Source: an uncultured Alphaproteobacteria bacterium (GTDB lineage Bacteria > Pseudomonadota > Alphaproteobacteria > HIMB59 > GCA-002718135). Taken from it: DNA of 64,000 nucleotides. The stretch lies in assembly GCA_902577425.1 (NCBI GenBank), contig CACGZD010000003.1, positions 1 to 64,000 on the forward strand, in the 5' to 3' direction. The translations under genes were made by a program, and so were the position numbers. The notes under the pieces were generated by a model, which ran no database searches, was not told the origin of the DNA, and saw only the letters and a program-made list of their open reading frames with translations. Of this stretch, positions 63,479 to 64,000 are shown in pieces; positions within the stretch are counted from its first letter, which is position 1, and the number at the start of each line of letters is the position of its first letter.

Positions 63479-64000
63479 TTACTTAATAACTCTAAAACCT
63501 TTATTAAATATATATAGGCTAGAAGATATAATTAAAAATATAATTATTAAAATATAGATATTGCTGTATAAATTTATTTGTTTATCAAAATAAAATGATG
63601 ATCTAAAACCATCTACTAAATAATAAATAGGGTTATATTTAAGTATAAATAAATAATTACTATCAATATTATTTATATTAAAAAAAGAACCAGAAAGAAA
63701 ACTTATAGGGACTATAAAAAAATTTGATACAGTACTTTGTGAATCCCAACTATATGATAAAAAACCTGTTAACGCGCCTAATGATGAAAAAATTAAAATA
63801 CAAAGTAGTAAATAATAATTTAATGAAAAATAATTAATAGTTTCAAATTCAGAAAAAAAACAAAGAACTAATAAGTTAATATAGCCTACACACAAACCTA
63901 TAAATATTGATGAAATCATAAAGGAAAAAAACAGTTCAATTCTAGATATTGGAGACATTAAAAAATCTTCAAAAGAACCAATTTGTTTCATATTGATTAT
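63479..64000 (-). CDS. ABC-2 type transporter permease (5' end cut by window edge)
   Basis: The frame is open to the right edge. The 170 residues after the first internal Met include EDFLMSPISRIEL, a typical segment of the central ABC-2 domain, so the true start is outside the window. Four to five membrane helices follow, with FNINNIDSNYLFILKYNPIYYLVDGFR, in pieces near the end, as in drug or polysaccharide/lipid exporters of the YadH type. The ATPase partner is probably just beyond the edge. Confidence 0.83.
   Translation of the reverse strand: MINMKQIGSFEDFLMSPISRIELFFSFMISSIFIGLCVGYINLLVLCFFSEFETINYFSLNYYLLLCILIFSSLGALTGFLSYSWDSQSTVSNFFIVPISFLSGSFFNINNIDSNYLFILKYNPIYYLVDGFRSSFYFDKQINLYSNIYILIIIFLIISSSLYIFNKGFRVIK

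Overview
The window is a compact, very AT-rich chromosomal segment that reads like a free-living marine alphaproteobacterium with a streamlined genome. The pointers are a proteorhodopsin gene, short or negative intergenic distances, and gene orders familiar from Alphaproteobacteria: mfd-sdhE divergent from recG, uvrA divergent from ssb-gyrA-coaD, rlpA-dacC-tmk-holB-metG-tatD-MBL, and yajC-secD-secF. A SAR11-like, HIMB59-like or AEGEAN-169-like lineage fits, but I cannot fix the taxon from sequence alone.

Layout. 1-3.4 kb: partial methyltransferase, YbaK-type deacylase, blue-tuned proteorhodopsin and three small genes. 3.4-5.2 kb: a lone tyrosine recombinase with a 28-bp dif-like palindrome in its promoter, then a gene-poor stretch that looks decayed. 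5.2-9.3 kb: methyltransferase, large secreted protein, DUF805 protein, bactofilin with a coupled 21-residue membrane peptide, and a membrane protein. 9.6-12.5 kb: mannonate dehydratase divergent from the two-subunit dihydroxyacetone kinase. 12.5-16.9 kb: GFA-family protein, 5-oxoprolinase genes pxpC/pxpB divergent from pxpA, and selO. 16.9-19.6 kb: DUF4396, tungstate-type binding protein, SIS isomerase, DUF2938 and pterin dehydratase.

19.6-28.3 kb is a long leftward cluster for housekeeping and cell wall: dehydrogenase, MBL hydrolase, tatD, metG, holB, tmk, dacC, rlpA, mltB. It is followed by tRNA-Ser(UGA). 28.5-41.7 kb holds DNA repair and replication: mfd, sdhE, recG, a YkgJ-like gene, tRNA-Lys(UUU), coaD, gyrA, ssb, uvrA. 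41.7-47.5 kb: PuuD-like membrane protein, secF/secD/yajC, DUF815 ATPase, and an amino-acid ABC permease plus binding protein without an ATPase. 47.6-55.1 kb: DUF1330, FKBP-rhodanese fusion, two EamA transporters around acylphosphatase and a class III aminotransferase, Bcp peroxiredoxin, a second bactofilin, SRAP protein, DUF4864, LysE exporter.

55.1-61.9 kb: a 1004-residue kinase/M23/aminotransferase fusion, then psuK-psuG facing a nucleoside hydrolase and a PhyH dioxygenase. 62.3-64 kb: two tandem paralogous small membrane proteins with strong expression signals and a terminator, a TVP38/VTT membrane protein, and an ABC-2 permease cut by the right edge.

Together the genes describe a light-assisted heterotroph that salvages small organic compounds (5-oxoproline, mannonate, dihydroxyacetone, pseudouridine, amines, amino acids). 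No CRISPR array, rRNA or intact insertion sequence was seen. The best candidates for something undescribed are the tandem small membrane proteins at 62.4-62.9 kb, the recombinase with its dif-like site, the bactofilin-coupled peptide and the multi-domain fusions.
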